From Kitagawia praeruptora (taxonomy: Eukaryota > Streptophyta > Magnoliopsida > Apiales > Apiaceae), in assembly GCA_037693485.1 (NCBI GenBank), contig CM075346.1, positions 94,408,501 to 94,472,500 on the forward strand: a DNA stretch of 64,000 nt. The letters run 5' to 3'. Positions 44,987 through 58,200 of this stretch are shown here, piece by piece; the first letter of the stretch is position 1; every line of letters starts with the position of its first letter. The notes below the pieces were generated by a model. It was not told the DNA's origin and did not search any database. It worked only from the letters and a program-made list of their open reading frames with translations. A program made the translations under genes and the position numbers.

Positions 44987-46730
44987 CTGTTGGAAGTACA
45001 AGGTTTAGGGTTTACTCATGAGAAAGGAAGAAAAAAACGCATAAAGTAAATAATAAACTAGCATTTGCAACCACAAAGCTGATAACTAAATGAAGTTTTA
45101 AGAACAACTGTAGTTTAAACCATATATATATATGTGCAGATTTGCTTGCAAAGTGGAAAGATTCTTACAACGATTGCACTGTAAAATAAAACTGCTGTAC
45201 TAGAAGCTAATGATGTCAAAGATGAAAGTTGCTTAAAAAAATTGTTCAAACAAAATTTCACTGATAAGGAAATAAAAAGAATGAACTTCAGATAAAGTTG
45301 CTCCATGACTTCTATATTTTCATGGAAGGAAACCAATAATGAGTTGTGTAATGTTATATAGATAGTCTGCATTCATATATTTAAAGTTCAAAAGAGAGAT
45401 ACAAAGACATAGACCACTCATAAATTACTTATTACTGACTATAATTCTGTATCGCAAAATAATGTCAAAGGTAAAAAAAAAAAAAAAAAAAAAGCCACTC
45501 TTACTCCATGTCCGCAAATTTTTCTGTTCTGGGATGTAGTAGCTTGCTAAAACTTATTAGTATGACTATTTTTTTATCATTTGCATGTATATGCCACATC
45601 ACTGCATATGTACATGCCTAGAGCAGAGCAAGCCAAATATAGCATATTTTCAATCTAGAATAACTATGTCAAAAACAATTGGACGAATGCACCTAAAAAG
45701 ATATACCCCATTTTGCAAAAAAAGCAAATCTAAACAGAAGCCCTGCATATAACCCATCATAATTAATGATTGACGTCACACATTTATATCTTGTTTAAAT
45801 CAGTAGCGCTTCAGTATTCCATTTTTCTTAGCACTTAAAAAAAGTAGTAGATGCAAGTATTGCGTTTGCAAAATGTATGTGCAAATTTTCTTTTCAAAGT
45901 AACAAGTAACCATCTCTACTTGACTAAGTGCGTTCTCAGCTCTTAGTCCACAACAAAACCTAAATTTATACAAAAAAAAAAAAAAATAAACACACAAGTA
46001 TGTAGCCATAAATCTTTTGATGTTGATCACACCAATTTTACAACACGAAAATATCTCCATACATCAGTTCCAAAGAGGTATCCAAATTCCAAATCAAATA
46101 TCCAATACTCCAATATCATTCTAATATATCTATTATGACACAAGACTGTTACAAATCCTTTCTTAGCCTAGTATAAAATCCAGCAACTGACAAACAAAAA
46201 AAACGGTTTTCATATACCCACTATTCTATCAGGGCACCTGGAATTTTATAATGCTTACAAGGTAAAGCATTACGACAACAAAATGACAGACGCAATCCAA
46301 GTCAGCCTTTTAGTACTTGGCTCCATATATACGCATCACTAAATCGTTGCTTCAGTCCATAAACTCATTTCCCATTTCATCGAAAACCGTAAAACAAAAC
46401 AAACCCCATCACTAATTCAGCTAGAAATCTTAATTTTATCAACCAAACCAACTCAAACAATCACAATAACTTCAATCCAAACAAACCCACATACAAAGTA
46501 ATCATCTTTATACAAAACCAAGCAAAACCCAATACATAAAAACCAAGAAAACCCATAAAAATCAAACATTTCACTCAATAAATCAAGAAAACAAAAAACC
46601 AGATACAAAACAACAAAAAGAAAGAATATAAAGCAAACCCATCAAGCTATACACACATATATACATACACAAGTGCATAAATAAAGAAAGATTGTAAAAA
46701 TGATATAGAAAATAATAAAGAAAGGCTTAC
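44987..46730 (-). other. eIF4A: 5'-UTR intron of eIF4A
   Basis: The acceptor CCAACAG sits two bases before the ATG (leader bases 44985-44986), and the donor GTAAGC lies at 46725-46730 (minus strand) next to a pyrimidine-rich leader exon. The 1744-bp intron is AT-rich with an A run at 45474-45493. Long leader introns often boost expression of plant housekeeping genes; that role here is inference. Confidence 0.75.
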
Positions 46731-46870
46731 TTGTGAAAGATGAGTTGAAGAGTAAAGTGGGTTTTTGAAGAGTGGGGATTAGGGTTTTCTCAAACTCCTT
46801 AGATCTACGCCGCAGGAGTTGAGAATTTTGGAAAGAGATAGAAAGTTTTGTCAAAAGTTTTGTTTTGTAT
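46731..46870 (-). other. eIF4A: Non-coding first exon and start region of eIF4A
   Basis: On the minus strand the sequence reads AACCCTAATCCCCACTC, then CTTCAAAAACCCACTTTACT, ending at the donor at 46730; this C/T-rich make-up is typical of plant leaders. The transcription start is not fixed; a TATACAAAA box at about 46862-46870 would fit a start near 46840. Confidence 0.6.
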
Positions 46871-47045
46871 ACACACAAATACCTGGTACCTATACGACGT
46901 CGTTCTAATTTAATTTTTTCAATTTTATTTTTTATTTTGAAGCTTGCTTAATTTTTTTCTATTATTATTATTTTGAAGCTTGCTTAATTTTATTTCTTAA
47001 AATCTTTCGTATTTTTATTTTCTAGCATTTTCCTCTGTTCTAAAA

Positions 47046-47180
47046 ATCAATGATTAATCACGATTAATCATCGATTAATCTCTGTTCCATGGGTTACCGA
47101 ATTGATTAATAATCCGATTATTCAATTAATCATTCCGATTAATTTCTAAATACCCGATTAATCCCCGATTAATCTCTGGA
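47046..47180. repeat. CGATTAATC-rich repeat stretch upstream of eIF4A
   Basis: GATTAATC and close variants occur about ten times in 135 bp, giving many overlapping small palindromes (GATTAATC is its own inverted repeat). Confidence 0.75.
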
Positions 47181-47385
47181 CAGTGCCTCTACCGATTAAG
47201 TCTGATTCCCGCTTTTTACAACACTGGCATTTTCAACAAAAAAATGAGAATCGGTCAGGAAAAAAAAAACAAAAAGATGAGAAAAAAGAACCCGAAATAT
47301 ATCGAGAGAATTACCAAAATGCCGATTTTTGCTAAGTTTTTGCCCAAAATACTGATTTTGAAAAAAATGGTCCGAAATATCGACG

Positions 47386-47507
47386 AGATACGGAGAATCG
47401 TCCTTCGTGTTAGCATGATGCGGAGAATCGTCCTCCGTATTAGGTAGATACGGAACTGAGTCTTCCGTGTTATGCATGATACGGTGGATCGTGTCTCGTG
47501 TTAGGTG
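47386..47507. repeat. Four-unit tandem repeat (about 30 bp)
   Basis: Four degenerate units follow the pattern GATACGGAGAATCGTCC(T)TCCGTGTTAG, with later related ACGGAACACG words up to about 47645. Each unit holds a small ACGGA...TCCGT inverted repeat. Open frames through it are repeat translations. Confidence 0.75.
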
Positions 47508-47645
47508 GGTGCGCAGCACAGTCACGGAGCACGGTACACCGTATTACACAGAACACGGTGATCTGAATACGTATCATGTAGTGTTACGGAACACGAACTA
47601 CCGCGATAGGCTAGATATCACGTTACACGATGTACCGTGTTCCGT

Positions 47646-48306
47646 CAGTATTTTGGGCCATCCATGCTCCCATATGAATATTTTTGGCCATCACCCAAAT
47701 ATATCTTAACTAACTTTTTTTAAGATAGTGAATAAATTCATATGTTTTAATCTATACTGCTATATTAAAGCCGAAATATTGAAAGTTTGTTCGTTTGGTT
47801 TTCGATTTGGTTATCCTAATTATTAAAATAAATAATATGGTTTTCGGTTTGGTTATCCAAATTATTAAAATAAATAATAACATAATGGTAATTAGCTGAT
47901 TGCACATTTACTTTTAGTTGAATATATTTCCTTTTATAAATACTTAAAAACATCAAACGTACTATTTCTTCTGATCATTTTTATTTTCTTTCTAATAAAA
48001 ACACTTTAACTTTTTAATTTAAAACTATTCTTGCAATCATTAATATATATCAAAAAATATCAGACCATATTTTCCAATTATTAATAAAATATATTAAAAC
48101 TCCGTACACGTGGTTTATAATAAGAAAACATTAGTATAATCCGTATACATGAGTATATTCAATTATTTTAAAATTAAAAATAATGATTATTTAAAAACAT
48201 AATTGTAATATTAAAAGAAACTCGTGCACCGCACGGGCATTAAAAGTTTGTCTCTTCGGTATGCGACATGTTCATCATAATTATTAAAATAAATAATAAA
48301 ATAATA
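47646..48306. other. AT-rich intergenic, no gene seen
   Basis: A phrase around GGTTTTCG(A/G)TTTGGTTATCC occurs twice (about 47796 and 47837). Nothing else is supported. Confidence 0.4.
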
Positions 48307-48564
48307 CTCCCTCCGTCCCTTAATACTTCTCTTATTTCATATGTCGGGATTGTTCATAACATGAGACAAATTACTAATTTACATATAATTTATAAGATCA
48401 AATATAGTCATGAGTGATCTTGTTGGATTCGTATTTATGAGTACTTTAATACAGTGAAGTTTTTATATTTAATACTAATACGAAATTCAAGATATTAACT
48501 ATCAAAAGTGTGCATTGGCAAACGTGTCTAGTCAAAACAGGAAAAACATTAAGGGACGGGGGAG
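48307..48564. mobile_element. Stowaway MITE, 258 bp
   Basis: Ends CTCCCTCCGTCCCTTAATA and the inverted TTAAGGGACGGGGGAG, with TA on both sides. Confidence 0.88.
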
Positions 48565-49067
48565 TATAATTAATGATAATTAGGTGATTGCCTTTTTTAA
48601 TTAAAGACGCTTACTTTTAATTGATACCTTCTATAAATAACTAAAATATCGTATCTTCTAATCAATAACATTTCTTTTCTAATTAAAACACATTAACTTT
48701 TACTTTTAAACATAATCTTTCAATAATTAATATATATCTAAAAATATCACATCATATCTTCTAATCACTAACAAAATATAACAGAAATATGTATACAACG
48801 AATAGTGACCGTTAGATTTTTAGTAAAAAGTCAGACCGTTCGATCTAATGTTTCGATATATTATATGATTAAATTAATTTACTAAAATTTCAAGTTTCGA
48901 ATTCCTTCAATGACATATTCATTATAGAATTTTATAATACAAGTTTTAAACCATGCACATCAATACTAAAGTATTTAAATTAAAATAAATTATTGAAAAC
49001 AATGATTGTATAAAATTCTAATTATAAAATAAATAAAATTTATTACATATCAAAAGAAATCCGTGCA
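48565..49067. other. AT-rich intergenic, no gene seen
   Basis: No coding region, RNA gene or defined repeat is supported. Confidence 0.4.
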
Positions 49068-50053
49068 TTGTGTAACATCCCCAGATCCACAAAACCAACA
49101 TAATTTAAATTACAACCGTGTGACCCAAAACAACAACATAAAACACACCCGTTATAGTCCTAGAGATGAAATCAGAGTAACCATCAATATTATTAATCAC
49201 AAGTTTGAGTTCTTACAACCCAAAGAATTACCATTTTACCATTACATACTCTTTGCCATCCATTGGTATATGTCATATTATAAATACATTGATACTTGAA
49301 AGCCAATCATCTAGCCTACCAATAGCTTCTTACTCAACAGTGGCAGCTATGATCTCAGCGGTTAGTCTTCCGACGGCTGTCACCTGCTTGCACCAAGTGC
49401 GCCTTGTGCGGCCATCAGATCTAATTGTTGTTGTGATATAAATAAATAAAGCAAGGGTGAGCAATAGCCCACCAAAAATATAATTGAACAGTGATAATAT
49501 ATAATAGTTCAAAATATCTTTGAAACCATATGCCATGCGTTTACGGAAATGATGCCAGTACAATGTAAATGATGAAGTTACAAGGTAACTCAAATTATAT
49601 ATATTCCGTGTAAATATCTGCTATGTCAAGATAAGCAAGATAACATCATTTTCATAAAAGAGGAACTTGCAAGAAAGATATTGCAATTCCATTTTCAAAC
49701 ACTTTTCAACCCTTCCAACAATGATAATGTCGCAGAAGATTTCCAACATTGAGAGATGAACTAATACTGGAGCATTGACGCGCCAGGAGACATAACATTT
49801 ACACGATGATCAGTCGCATGTTATGCTCCCCGCCTCTTGTCCTCTACATGTAGAAGGAAACACCGACGGATTTACTTGTCTACCGCCCTCTGGAACCCCC
49901 TCGGCCAACGGTTGGGCCATTTGCTGGACCGGCGCCACTGGGTCACTTACGCATCTCCTAGTTCATTTAACATCCATAACTTTGAAACGTAAAGTTCGTC
50001 CCCCTTTCCCCAAGTATAATACTTGTTGATAAGACTCCACAAAGTAGTCGTAT
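49068..50053. mobile_element. LTR-like fragment (gypsy type), interrupted by CACTA 2
   Basis: Begins TGTAACATCCCCAGATCC, the style of start seen in many plant Ty3/gypsy chromovirus LTRs. It continues to 50053, where the second CACTA element inserted, and probably goes on after 55025. No partner LTR or domain is found, so the call is tentative. Confidence 0.35.
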
Positions 50054-50559
50054 CACTACGCCATATATGGGCTATCGTTACATCTTGTTCATGGATGTTG
50101 CTAGAATATGTTACCTTAGCATGTTACTTTGGACCTAATATAACTTTTTTTTTTATGTTACCTTAGCCATAAACGTGATGTTACATTATCTTTAAAGTGT
50201 TGGATGTTAGCAACACATATGATATGTTACCTTAGATCATTAATAAACTCAATTTTGGATTTTTTAACCAAAAAATTATTTAATTATTTAAAAATCACTT
50301 TTACCTTTAAAATTTTTCATTTTTTTAAAAAGTAAGAGTTTACCAATCGAATGGGATTTTTTTTCGAATATCAAGGTATTTAATTGTTATTATTTTTTAG
50401 GTTCTATTTATTTATTAAATGTAAAATGAAAAATTCTTAAAAAAATCAAAAATTAATAAATATATTTATGACAATTTTTTTTTGCTAAAATATATTTATG
50501 ACAATTGAATGGCACGCAGTTCAGTGAAATTTGTAAGCGGCAAAAATTAGCGCCTAGAC

Positions 50560-51060
50560 TAAAAATTTCAGTATTTTAACACTGACAAAACTCTCTCACT
50601 CTCTCCTAAAACTCTCTCGGCCCTCTCTCTCTCGTAAAACTCTCCCACTCTCTCCTAAAACTCTCTCCCTCAATTTCTTTATAATTTTCTTCATGTTAGT
50701 ATATATTTAGGTTCAATTCAGGGCTTCTCAGTTGATTGGGGTTTTGATTTTAGGCTTAAACTTCTTCAATTGGGGCTTTTTCAAATTAGGTCTTTTTCAA
50801 ATTAGGGGTTCTTCGTTTTGAGTTCAATCGATTCGATTTCTTCACTAATTAGGCTTAAACTTCAACTAATTGATCTCTCTTTTGATTTCAGGGATTCTTC
50901 GGTTGGGGATTCGGATTTGGGGCTTCTCAGTTGTTGTGTTGGTGGATGTTTATTTGCCTATACAGTTGTGGTCTGGTTGGAAGTTTCCGAGGTCTGCCAC
51001 TATTGTTGCTGCGCTTTTTCAACATTTGAGGTGTGTCAGTGTTTCATTTTTTCGCTTATT
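50560..51060 (+). pseudogene. Captured leader and exon-like sequence, unassigned
   Basis: A CT-rich run with many CTCTCTC words (50585-50680) looks like a plant 5' leader. It is followed, around 50945-51030, by an open stretch reading VDVYLPIQLWSGWKFPRSAT, then IVAALFQHLRC. The coding character is clear but the gene is not recognised. Confidence 0.4.
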
Positions 51061-51269
51061 TATTTATTTTTCGCTTGTTTTTCGCTTATTTATCGTAGTG
51101 GGCTTTAGTAAAATCGTCAAATGGGCTACATTGGAGTACAAAATTCAGTCTATCATATCTAGTGATTTTAAGCATCAAAACTGTCCTAGCTTATTCAGTC
51201 GATCGATTATTAATTTTTTGTATGTTCCTTAAAAGTTGATCTTTAATTTTATGCCTTGATTATTAACAG

Positions 51270-51338
51270 GTATATTACTTTCAAATGTACCTGGGGTTGG
51301 TTCTTATGGGATTCTTGCATGGCCTAGTGTTTTTGCCA
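51270..51338 (+). pseudogene. Captured exon of an NPC1-like sterol transporter
   Basis: A 69-bp exon between ATTAACAG and GTAAGT reads VYYFQMYLGLVLMGFLHGLV then FLP. This is the last membrane helix region of Niemann-Pick C1 proteins (YYF.MYL.LV..GF.HGL.FLPV). No other NPC1 exon is evident. Confidence 0.75.
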
Positions 51339-52104
51339 GTAAGTGAAGCTATATGTCATCCTCGTCGTTCATTCTAGCTTCTCTATTTAGTGTTATTATA
51401 TTGCCCAACATATACGGTTCCTTGTTCCGAACTCCTCCATTTGGCATTCTGACACATCACACAGCGCAGTTATGTAACACTGGTGCTATCACTACCTGTG
51501 GTGCTTTTGGTTCCTTTCTGCTTCCTATACAATTTTTTCCCACATGAATTTTGAAATTTTATTTTCGCTATCTGTGATTGTTGCACCAATTATGCATCCA
51601 AGCATTTTGGTAGACAATTTTTTTCTGTTTTCACATTCCTGGTGCAGGTAACTAACAATTAACACCAAGACATATTACCGTCTCTCATTCTTTTGTGGCT
51701 TGCAGGTCCTATTATGTGGCCACCATCAACAGTTCTAACGTTGCAGGAGGTTGAGACGGTCTCATTCAATGATCGATATGAAGGAAATGATGAACAATAG
51801 TATAAGAATTAGATGAAAGAAAACCATAATTAATAGCTTCTAATTCTATTGCATTGAAGACATTCATGTAGGTGTATGTGTAGCTACTTGAGCTAGCTAA
51901 TTGTACTGGTCAGAATTGGCTGCAACAACATCTGCAGAAATTTTCATCAAATGTAAGAAAATAATAACTTAAATCCATATATGTTTTCCTTGTAGCAAGG
52001 GCATTTTTTTTAGTGGTGCTCTTTTCCTTGTTTTACCCCCCAATAGTGTCAACAGCAATTGTGTTAAAAGGGGCACTTTCTCGTAAATAACTTTAGTAAT
52101 TCAG

Positions 52105-52386
52105 CTGAAATGAGAGCTCATGAACGTCAGTCTCTAACAGAGGGTATTAAGTTTTCTAGGGATGCAAGTATCTCTGGAAAAGCTTTTCATCCTACCTGTC
52201 CTATGGCTGTTAGCTCTTCATATGGCGGTGATTTTAAGGTAAGATGATCAATTTATAGTTCTAGCAAGCTTTTGCCCATGTAACAGTTGAAATATTGCAG
52301 GTGTGGGTGAGCAAAAATGTAAATAAGCTAAAGGATCAAGTGCTTGCAAGTAATGGCTGGACATGTCATGTTGTTGGTTCATACAA
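52105..52386 (+). pseudogene. Captured exons of a WDR75/NAN1-like WD40 protein
   Basis: Two exons (about 52105-52238 and 52301-52386) with GT/AG borders read IKFSRDASISGKAFHPTCPM, AVSSSYGGDFK and VWVSKNVNKLKDQVLASNGW, TCHVVGSYK. The order and residues match the WD40 region of plant WDR75-type proteins, which serve in small-subunit ribosome biogenesis in the nucleolus. Only two exons are kept, so the copy cannot make a propeller. Confidence 0.7.
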
Positions 52387-54779
52387 GTATGCCTTACACC
52401 ATTTTCATTTAATTAAATTTATTTTACCCTGCAGCATAAGTTTAGTTTTCAATTTAATGCAGTAATTAAAAATGTTAAACATAAATGATTTGATTTCTCA
52501 TAAATGTCCCCCTAGAGCACTTAATAGATAACAAGAGAAGGAACAAATCTATGTCGTCTAGGTTCTTGGAAACAATTTATATTGTAAAATCGTATTTAGC
52601 TGTTTAAGCATTCATGCATGCTAGATAATTTATAGAATAATTAACAAATTAATACATCCCTAAAAGCCCTTCATGAAATTGAGTTTGACGGTATTAAAAC
52701 AATATATGCTATTGTCATGTAGGTTGCATGTGTCTTGTGTTTTAATGTGTCATTTTCACAAAGTTGAAACCATGTTATAGTAATGTGGAATGGCGGCATA
52801 TGTTCTGGTTTGCTGTCTTCAAAAGTCAAAATTTAAATGCATTAACTAAAAAGCTGTATGCTTTTTAAGCTAGTGATTTTAAGCAGCTTGTTCTTCTTGA
52901 TAGTAACTGCTAGGACAGTTTGGAAGAGGTTCACTTGTGCATTATGATTTTAAAAACCAGGGTTTTCAATGAATTGCGATTTTATTTTTAAAATAGCATT
53001 TATTACTTTTGTCTTGAGAATATTAATTTTTTTTTACTAATCTTGCAATATTCAAATTATGAGAGATTATATATAAGGGGAAATAAGAGGTCCAATGAAT
53101 CACATAGTGAAATATTGCCTAATTAGCCACTTAGTAAGGTGCTAGACTTGCATCTGTTTAGTGCCAGTAATTTCCTATTTCCTATTTGAAATATTGCTTG
53201 TTGGGTCAACATTAACCACTAGATAGGTAGAAAATTGCTACCATTTTTATTGTATGTCTGACTCATTATCCATTTGAAACGAACATATAATACTTAACGT
53301 GTTTACGATTTAATGATCAGATGCAGGTCTCATTTCTTTTCGTGGAGAAAAAACAGGTTTGTTGCTGTGAGTCACTAACCTAATTGAAGTAGAATAATTT
53401 TATTGCACTGAACTTCTAATTGTTGCATCTGACTTTGCTTTCATATGATATTTGTTCTAAAGCTATTTTCCCTACTGTACTTTCTGCAAGAGACCATTTG
53501 CAAGCATAAACTTCAATGGTTGTTTAGCCTTTTAGCTGCTGATTGGGGGACTAAGTGCTCTTATAACAACTGTGATTCTGTGAGATCAAATTCAGAAACC
53601 TTACTGGCTACTAGTGTGTATACAACTGTGATTTGTAGATGTAGCTCTTTGACTACGCCAATAGTACTGTTTATACTTGTTTTTAATGAGGATATATTTC
53701 ACTTTTGCTTCATCACCAGAAGTGCTTGTAATGGATACATATGGACTGAAGTCAGTCTCGGATTTACCTGCTCGTTTCAGGTGCGTATTAATTTTTCCTT
53801 AATCTAACCCTTTCACGAAGAATACAATTGCAATTTTTATTTTCTAAACATACAATATATTAGTAAAGTTAGAACCGGTCCGTCTTTTGACAACTGGAAT
53901 TCATTCATATGAAGTTTTAACATAAATGGAAATAAAGTAGTATTTTCACTAGCTCAGTTCAATCCTCTAAATAAATTCTTTGAGTATATCAGCATTGTGC
54001 TTGCTACGTTACCTGTGTTACAAAATAGGAGCTGCGACACTTCAATACTTTTGTAGAATTCTCTCAATTTTGTAGTATTTCATGGTGTACATTTATAAGA
54101 ATAAGTTAGTAGCATGTTATATGGCTACCAATTACTTTTGCAACTCTGCAAAATCTTTTGTGCTTAATTTGTTCATATATATATATATATATATGCATGC
54201 AGATACTTTAATTTGCTCCAGAGTGAATACTTTTCCCTTTGTGTATAATCTAAATGCAGTTAGCCAGTATCCTAACTAAAGCTCTTCTGGGACTTCTAAG
54301 TGCATGAAGAGTACCAACTAGAGCCTGAATACCAAGCATAAGGGAATGACTCCACTCCAGCAGTTGGAAAAGATCAAGAGAGAAAAAATGGCCGCCAATA
54401 CTCCCCGACTTCTACTATACAACGAAATTATGATATTTTTTGTTTAACTTTGGCTACTATTAAGTATGGATGTTAACTAGTTGGTTTTAATTAAGTTTGT
54501 GAATTATTAGTATATTCACTATGTAGTAGTGAATTGGTTTAGAATGTTTGGTGCGTGTTTGGGAGTTGGTTGTATGTTTGGATTATGGATGTAATTTTTG
54601 GAATGGTGTATCGAAATGAAAAGGTTATTTAGGGATGCATAATATGTATGTGAAATTTTTTCAATTTTTTCTGGAAAGATGTTGCATTAGCTAATGGAAA
54701 TGTTGCTATATAAAAACTAATGAAAACCAATGTGGGCCCCATTGTGGGTCCCAATTGTTTTTAAAAAAAAATCTAGGTC
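52387..54779. other. CACTA 2 interior, no further clear exons
   Basis: AT-rich, intron-like. An open stretch at 53445-53807 has no family resemblance that I can support. A TA run lies at 54176-54194. Confidence 0.4.
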
Positions 54780-55290
54780 TCTAAGGTAACATATATATTA
54801 AGTTACCGTAGACCAAATTTTTGTTGCTATAGCAAGCTTAGGTAACATAAAATTGCATGTTACCTTAGGGATCAAAGATGTTACCTTAGACACCTAAAGC
54901 AACATGCTGAGAGCTATCAACAGAAAAATGTTACCTTAGATACTTTTTGGGCCTAAGGTAACATATAATGTACCTACTGTAACATTTTTTTGGTGTTACC
55001 GTAGGCTGTTTATGGTGTAGTGTATCTAGTTGGAAAGGAAACTCACCAATATTTCCCAAGCTGCTGCTTGTTAATGGATACCAACTTGTTCTAACATTCT
55101 TACCCCTCGAATAATGAGTAGGTGCACAAGATTTGATGAATAATAGCAACCAAGTTGCGAGTGAAAAGAATAGTTTCAAAAATTTTATGACCGGGTAGTC
55201 ACAAGGTAAATAACATTCCTCAAGTAAGGTTCCCTTATAATAGAATCGAAAGAAGAATGGAGTCACTAAGAACCTTCCTTGATAATATAA

Positions 55291-58200
55291 TTGTGACGCC
55301 CTCCCGACCAGGGGCCCAGATCGGAGGGTCACTGACACACATCTAGATGCATACAACCTAATATAACAATATAAATATAACATGCTGACTGGCCCCTTAC
55401 ATACTATCCAAGATCCATCACAGGTAATGGTATGAAACAAGCAAGCCATCATCTAACTAAGTTATTATTATTACAAACCTGAATTCAAAATGTTATTATT
55501 ACAACCCAAGTTCTCAAAGTACTACTGCCAGTTCTCACAACTAACTTAAGATCTCCTCGTTGAGCTGTTATTGCATCTACCTCGGGAGCTACGTGGAAAT
55601 GAACCAAGTCGGGTTCATGAAAGGTGCGCTTCCTCGCAGTTTGCATAGTACGGACCATGATGCTTATTTTTACTGCCAAAAGGTTAGACACAGAATAATA
55701 ATGAGCCAACGCTCAACAAGTAACTAAGATCTCAACTGACAACATAATATAATATTTCGAAAGATGACCGTAAATTAAAGTATGGGTAAAATGGCTTAAT
55801 AGTCACTGAACTCAGCTCCAACTTGCAAGTGAGTCACTGAACTGAAAAAGCTTGCATTTACATACCTCAAGTGATCAAAACTCGCAACTGGGACACTAAA
55901 CAAAAATAAACTTGCAACTGGGGCACTGCACAAAACTAAACTTGCAACTGGAAAAATGAACTGAAAAAGCTTCCGATAAAAAGAGATTTCCCTAATGACA
56001 AATATTTTAAGGCTGCCCAATATCCCTTACCTTTCCAAATATTGAGAAAGAGGTTAAGAGAGATTAAGAGAGATTAAGAGAGAGGTTGAGAGAGATTGAG
56101 AAGTTAAGAGAGGTAGGGAGAGATTGAGAGAGAGGTTGAGAGAGATTGAGAGAGGTAGGGAGAGATTGAGAGAGTTTGAGAGAGAGGTTGATAGAGGTTG
56201 ATAGAGGTAGGGAGAGATTGAGAGAGTTTGAGAGAAAGGTTGAAAGAGGGAAATGACATGTGACTAATTTTTATTGGATCCTCCCTTACTAATAATAGTG
56301 GCCCCCTGTATGCACATAAATATCCCAATTAAAATCAGCCACATCATTGATAGAGAGATTGAGAGAGAGGTATAGAGATATTGATAGAGAGATTTAGAGA
56401 GATTGAGAGATTTAGAGAATAGAGAGAGATATTGAGAGTTGCAAGTTTATTTTTATTTAGTGTCTCAGTTGCAAGTTTATTTTTGTTTCAATGCCTAGTT
56501 GCAAGTTTTTATTAATCTAGTAATGTAAATGCAAGTTCGGGTTGAGTTCAGTTTTAAAAGTTGCAAGTTTTGATTTTAATTTGAGAGTGATTTTATCGAC
56601 AGTTACCTAAATGCAAGTTTTGATCACTTGAGGTATGTAAATGCAAGTTTTTTCAGTTCAGTGACTCACTTGCAAGTTAGGGCTGAGTTCAGTGACTATT
56701 AAGCCATTTTACCCATTAAAGTATAGCATGGTTGTCCGGAAGTGATAGCAAGGGTCCTGGTATGGCGTTTAACATAAAGTTTACCAATAACAGGATAGCA
56801 ATATATAACTTCAAATCTGTAAAACGAAAGATATTCCAAGGGTAAACCAACTTCATTTCTAATTTAAAACTAAAGAAATCATATTTTTAAGAAAATTGAT
56901 TGGAGTTTTTATTTCACCTTAACAGACAATACGAGTGATCAGCCCATAAAGTCCCCATACCGGACACAAAGTCCCTCTGGACATTATTTCCTTTCATTAG
57001 GATAGCTTAGGTTCCCAAGAGTCAACACATTGGCCTATAAAAGTGTCGAACTGGATAGACCAGAACTACACAAAGAATACACCTCAAAACTGACGGAATC
57101 GGCATTACCCGTTGCTCCGTCTCTCCAATCGTCAGGAATCCGTAGAAACCATTTAGACGGAGTTCCTAATATATATTATAAAACTTTTCATTTTAAAACC
57201 ATTCCAATTTATAAAACTTAATTTATCTTCATAAAACATTTCGACTTTTAACATTTCCAAAATCCTTACCTCGAAGTACTTTCGACTCTCTGATAACAGA
57301 TCAGCCCAGTCTAGGTATCTCCAAGGCAGTTTTAAGAAAACAACTCATTTTGATTTGCAATGATGAAAGTCAAAGGGTTTGACTATGTTTCCTAACATTT
57401 AAGGATCAAAGATACAAGTCTGGATCAAGAAGATATAGACTCAAGGCATCAAGGCAATTGATCAGGATTTCAAATTTTAAGAATAAGATTAAAGGTATTT
57501 TAAGTTCTTGAATCAGCAATCAGATCATAAGGAATTTCCAAGTTTCAAGGTCAACATGGGTTTGACTGACAACGGACCTAGGTTATTTAAAACAGGGTTT
57601 ATCCGTCAGCCAATTTAGTTTGACACTAGAAAGCAGTATGGCATATATGGTCAAGAAACAATTGAAAAGAATCAGACTATAAAGGATTTGTGTTCAACAT
57701 GGTATAAGATAGGCATGCTCAACAAGGTATATCAATAAGGAATAGAAACTGCAAGTAATGACAGAGTTACTTGCCTCCGGTAGAATGTAACAGCTTAACA
57801 GCTCAGCCTACTTGTACTCAACCTTCGCTTTCCCTTTATTGCTAGGGCCTACGTCCATAAGCCATAATCACTACTTTAGAATACTATACCCCTTAATCGT
57901 CTTATCTTAATCTACCCAAACGATTCATATATCGCATCGATACTTAGCATATAACATACGTACCTGATATTATTTATCATATCGACTTACAGTTCACTAA
58001 TCATTTAGCACATAACATATATCATATAGATCATGCAATTCACATAAATCACTTAGCAGATAAACATAATTTATAAGCATTCATGCTATTTAACATATAC
58101 TTTCTTACTTATAATTTTACGAAAATCGGATAGAGTTTCCCTTATAATATGGATTATCTTTCGGAAAACATCAGACTCCAATTCACAAAAGCAAGTACCT

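Larger units (their letters stand above)
50054..55022. mobile_element. Non-autonomous CACTA transposon 2 with captured gene pieces
   Basis: Begins CACTACGCCATATATGGGCT and ends TTATGGTGTAGTG, with a perfect 3-bp duplication TAT (50051-50053, 55023-55025). GTTACCTTAG-type subterminal repeats crowd both ends (50105-50235 and 54780-55000). The right terminus is identical to that of CACTA 1 over 28 bp, so both belong to one family. No transposase is visible. The 4969-bp interior carries exon fragments related to NPC1 and WDR75. Confidence 0.94.

Noticed and set aside
47386..47507. CRISPR-like array
   Set aside because: Units are contiguous and degenerate with no spacers, in a plant nuclear genome.
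47196..47525. Repeat protein with NTEDDSPYL-type units
   Set aside because: Translation of the degenerate 30-bp tandem repeat; no start context or homology.
50818..51232. Intact host gene in CACTA 2
   Set aside because: Open frames overlap intron-like sequence and do not join to one protein; better explained as captured pieces.
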